Assembly: GCA_902493085.1 (NCBI GenBank)
Contig: CABUOH010000052.1
Location: 1 to 7,198 of the forward strand
Length of the DNA stretch: 7,198 nt
Source: an uncultured Sutterella sp.
GTDB lineage: Bacteria > Pseudomonadota > Gammaproteobacteria > Burkholderiales > Burkholderiaceae_F
Direction of reading: 5' to 3'
Part shown: positions 6,597 to 7,198 of the stretch, piece after piece
How positions within the stretch are numbered: the stretch's first letter is position 1
Layout: each line of letters starts with the position of its first letter
The notes under the pieces: generated by a model
Seen by the model: only the letters and a program-made list of their open reading frames with translations
Databases searched by the model: none
Told to the model about the DNA's origin: nothing
Position numbers and translations under genes: made by a program

Positions 6597-6637
6597 TGAA
6601 TATGGTTTGGAAGAAGACAGCTGACATTCCGCCGTAA
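6596..6637 (+). CDS. possible 13-codon ORF coupled to tnpB
   Basis: The tnpB stop TGA overlaps an ATG (TGATG). The consensus Shine-Dalgarno AAGGAGG at 6585-6591 sits 4 bases before it, inside the tnpB C-terminal codons. The frame reads MNMVWKKTADIPP and stops at TAA 6635-6637, within the loop of a hairpin. No family is recognisable. It may be a real micro-ORF, the remnant of a former downstream gene, or a coincidence of the codons for Lys-Glu-Ala. I see no evidence of function. Confidence 0.25.
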   Translation: MNMVWKKTADIPP

Positions 6638-6870
6638 CGGGCGGATGAACGAACAGGCTCAAGAACGCTGAATCAGCGGAAAGGGCGGCTTGGGGTCAAG
6701 TCGCAGTTTCGTTGCAGCAAATGCCCGGCAGGGACGCCGGCGAAGGCTGAAGACTCAATAGGAGGGTTTCGGATGCCGAGTCGGAAAGGAGCTCAAGACG
6801 CGTGGTGTGTGGTGCACCGTGTGGAGTGAGTGGATGCGTCGGGCTAGTTGAAAAAGCGTTCTTTTGATCA
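6597..6870 (+). ncRNA. candidate guide (omega) RNA scaffold downstream of tnpB
   Basis: This is the position where TnpB guide RNAs are known to lie: the 3' end of the gene to the element's right end. There is no supported gene but a run of perfect short stems. They are TCCGCC/GGCGGA (6628-6633 / 6640-6645), CTTG/CAAG (6689-6692 / 6697-6700), CGCTG/CAGCG with loop AAT (6666-6670 / 6674-6678), CCGGC/GCCGG (6725-6729 / 6736-6740), GACTC/GAGTC (6752-6756 / 6778-6782), GACGC/GCGTC (6797-6801 / 6836-6840, enclosing the palindrome GGTGCACC) and AAAAG/CTTTT (6852-6856 / 6861-6865). GCTCAAGA occurs at 6657 and 6791. Assignment is by position plus structure only. The 3' boundary and guide start are not determined, and the RNA may begin inside tnpB. 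Confidence 0.45.
6773..6829 (+). CDS. possible 18-codon ORF with consensus ribosome binding site
   Basis: AGGAGG at 6760-6765 lies 7 bases before an ATG at 6773, which is ideal spacing. The frame encodes MPSRKGAQDAWCVVHRVE and ends at TGA 6827-6829. No family is recognisable. It overlaps the stems GACTC/GAGTC and GACGC/GCGTC, so the AGGAGG may instead be an unpaired purine-rich part of a structured RNA. Confidence 0.2.
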   Translation: MPSRKGAQDAWCVVHRVE

Positions 6871-6925
6871 ATCAGGCGTCCTTGGAGAAGGCTTGAAGAA
6901 GCTTTACCGTTCCGGCGCCGACTTC

Positions 6926-6946
6926 TTTAACACCTGAAGTGTTAAA
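6926..6946. repeat. right-side hairpin TTTAACAC / GTGTTAAA
   Basis: A perfect 8-bp stem around loop CTGAA. It lacks a T-tract on the + strand (AA follows), so it is not a standard terminator in that direction. IS200/IS605 elements carry subterminal hairpins at their ends, and this is the cleanest AT-rich hairpin downstream of tnpB, so it is a candidate right-end recognition structure. Confidence 0.35.
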
Positions 6947-7068
6947 AAGCGCAAAATGCTCCGAACATGTGGGCCTGGATCGTTGGAGAAGAGGATTTAC
7001 GTCTGATTTATCGGAACTGTTGTTTGTGAGAGGTTTGGCGATCTGAATTTCTCATGAGCGCCAGGGAC

Positions 7069-7086
7069 GGTAGATTCGGTAGGTTC
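7069..7086 (+). repeat. imperfect 9-bp tandem repeat
   Basis: GGTAGATTC (7069-7077) is followed directly by GGTAGGTTC (7078-7086), with one mismatch, just before an ATG at 7089. Confidence 0.7.
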
Positions 7087-7088
7087 TT

Positions 7089-7198
7089 ATGAACGGTCCA
7101 TACCGCCCAATGGGCGTTCGGGAAGCGTACAGTTGGAAAGTGAGCAGGGAAATCGTGCCGGCCGCCTTGGGAGGCGACGGCAAAACCGAGCGATGGAT
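7089..7198 (+). CDS. possible 5' end of an unidentified ORF, cut by the window edge
   Basis: An ATG at 7089 opens a frame that begins MNGPYRPMGVREAYSWKVSR and stays open for 36 codons to the window edge. No strong Shine-Dalgarno precedes it (only AGG at 7081-7083), and no family is recognised. Two hairpins (7104-7116 and 7163-7176) lie inside it, which argues for structured RNA rather than coding. On the opposite strand a 48-codon frame is open from the edge to a stop at 7052-7054. At most one of the two is real. Confidence 0.15.
   Translation, partial: MNGPYRPMGVREAYSWKVSREIVPAALGGDGKTERW

Larger units (their letters stand above)
6871..7198. other. gene-free tail with dense small hairpins, right edge of element unresolved
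   Basis: No supported gene; composition stays below the aro operon (6961-7020 counts 29/60 G+C). Visible structures are GCTT/AAGC with loop GAAG (6891-6902), palindrome CGGCGCCG (6913-6920), hairpin TTTAACAC/GTGTTAAA (6926-6946), palindrome CTCATGAG (7051-7058), GTTC/GAAC (7083-7094), CGCCC/GGGCG with loop AAT (7104-7116) and CGCCT/AGGCG with loop TGGG (7163-7176). The 9-mer TTGGAGAAG occurs at 6882 and 6983. The element's right end may lie here or beyond the window. Confidence 0.5.

Noticed and set aside
6597..7198. CRISPR array or group II intron in the downstream region
   Set aside because: No regularly spaced direct repeats are present. I found no group II domain V-like sequence or GUGYG-type 5' end that I could defend.

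Overview
The window holds the 3' part of an aromatic-amino-acid (shikimate pathway) operon on the + strand, followed by a compositionally different accessory region centred on a TnpB-family RNA-guided nuclease. The organism is a high-GC bacterium: a 60-base line inside aroC (1921-1980) counts 42/60 G+C. Taxonomy cannot be fixed from this window. The enzymes carry motif variants that I associate with Clostridia-type shikimate enzymes rather than Escherichia-type ones. Examples are GESGTT in AroA, RPSHADW and KYGG in AroC, DNTDY in AroE, a short DGRPLS lid in AroK and type II AroQ. A high-GC gut bacterium (clostridial-like, coriobacterial, or a Sutterella-like proteobacterium that acquired the operon) is possible, but this is inference.

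Layout. 3-275: C-terminal end of aroB (3-dehydroquinate synthase). 278-1546: aroA (EPSP synthase). 1549-2673: aroC (chorismate synthase). 2723-3955: a fused shikimate dehydrogenase-shikimate kinase (aroE-aroK). 3952-4395: aroQ (type II 3-dehydroquinase). Gaps are 2, 2 and 49 bases, and the last pair overlaps by 4 bases, so this reads as one transcription unit. It ends at a 10-bp GC-rich hairpin (4426-4451). With aroB and aroQ at the two ends, the visible genes cover every step from DAHP to chorismate: AroB makes dehydroquinate, AroQ dehydroquinate to dehydroshikimate, AroE to shikimate, AroK to shikimate-3-phosphate, AroA to EPSP, AroC to chorismate.

4452-4916 is gene-free. It holds a perfect 13-bp tandem duplication, a possible -10 box, an 8-codon mini-ORF followed by an 8-bp hairpin, a second hairpin, a possible promoter, and a palindrome plus U-tract hairpin directly before the next gene. 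Composition drops here (4741-4800 counts 29/60 G+C).

4917-6596 encodes a 559-residue TnpB/Cas12-superfamily protein with an intact RuvC D-E-D triad (D330, E430, D512) and a four-cysteine zinc ribbon. No TnpA transposase is in the window. Downstream, 6597-7198 has no convincing gene but is dense in short hairpins and has two near-consensus Shine-Dalgarno sequences in front of very short ORFs. Its first part is the natural place for the nuclease's guide (omega) RNA. The right boundary of the element was not identified and may lie beyond the window.
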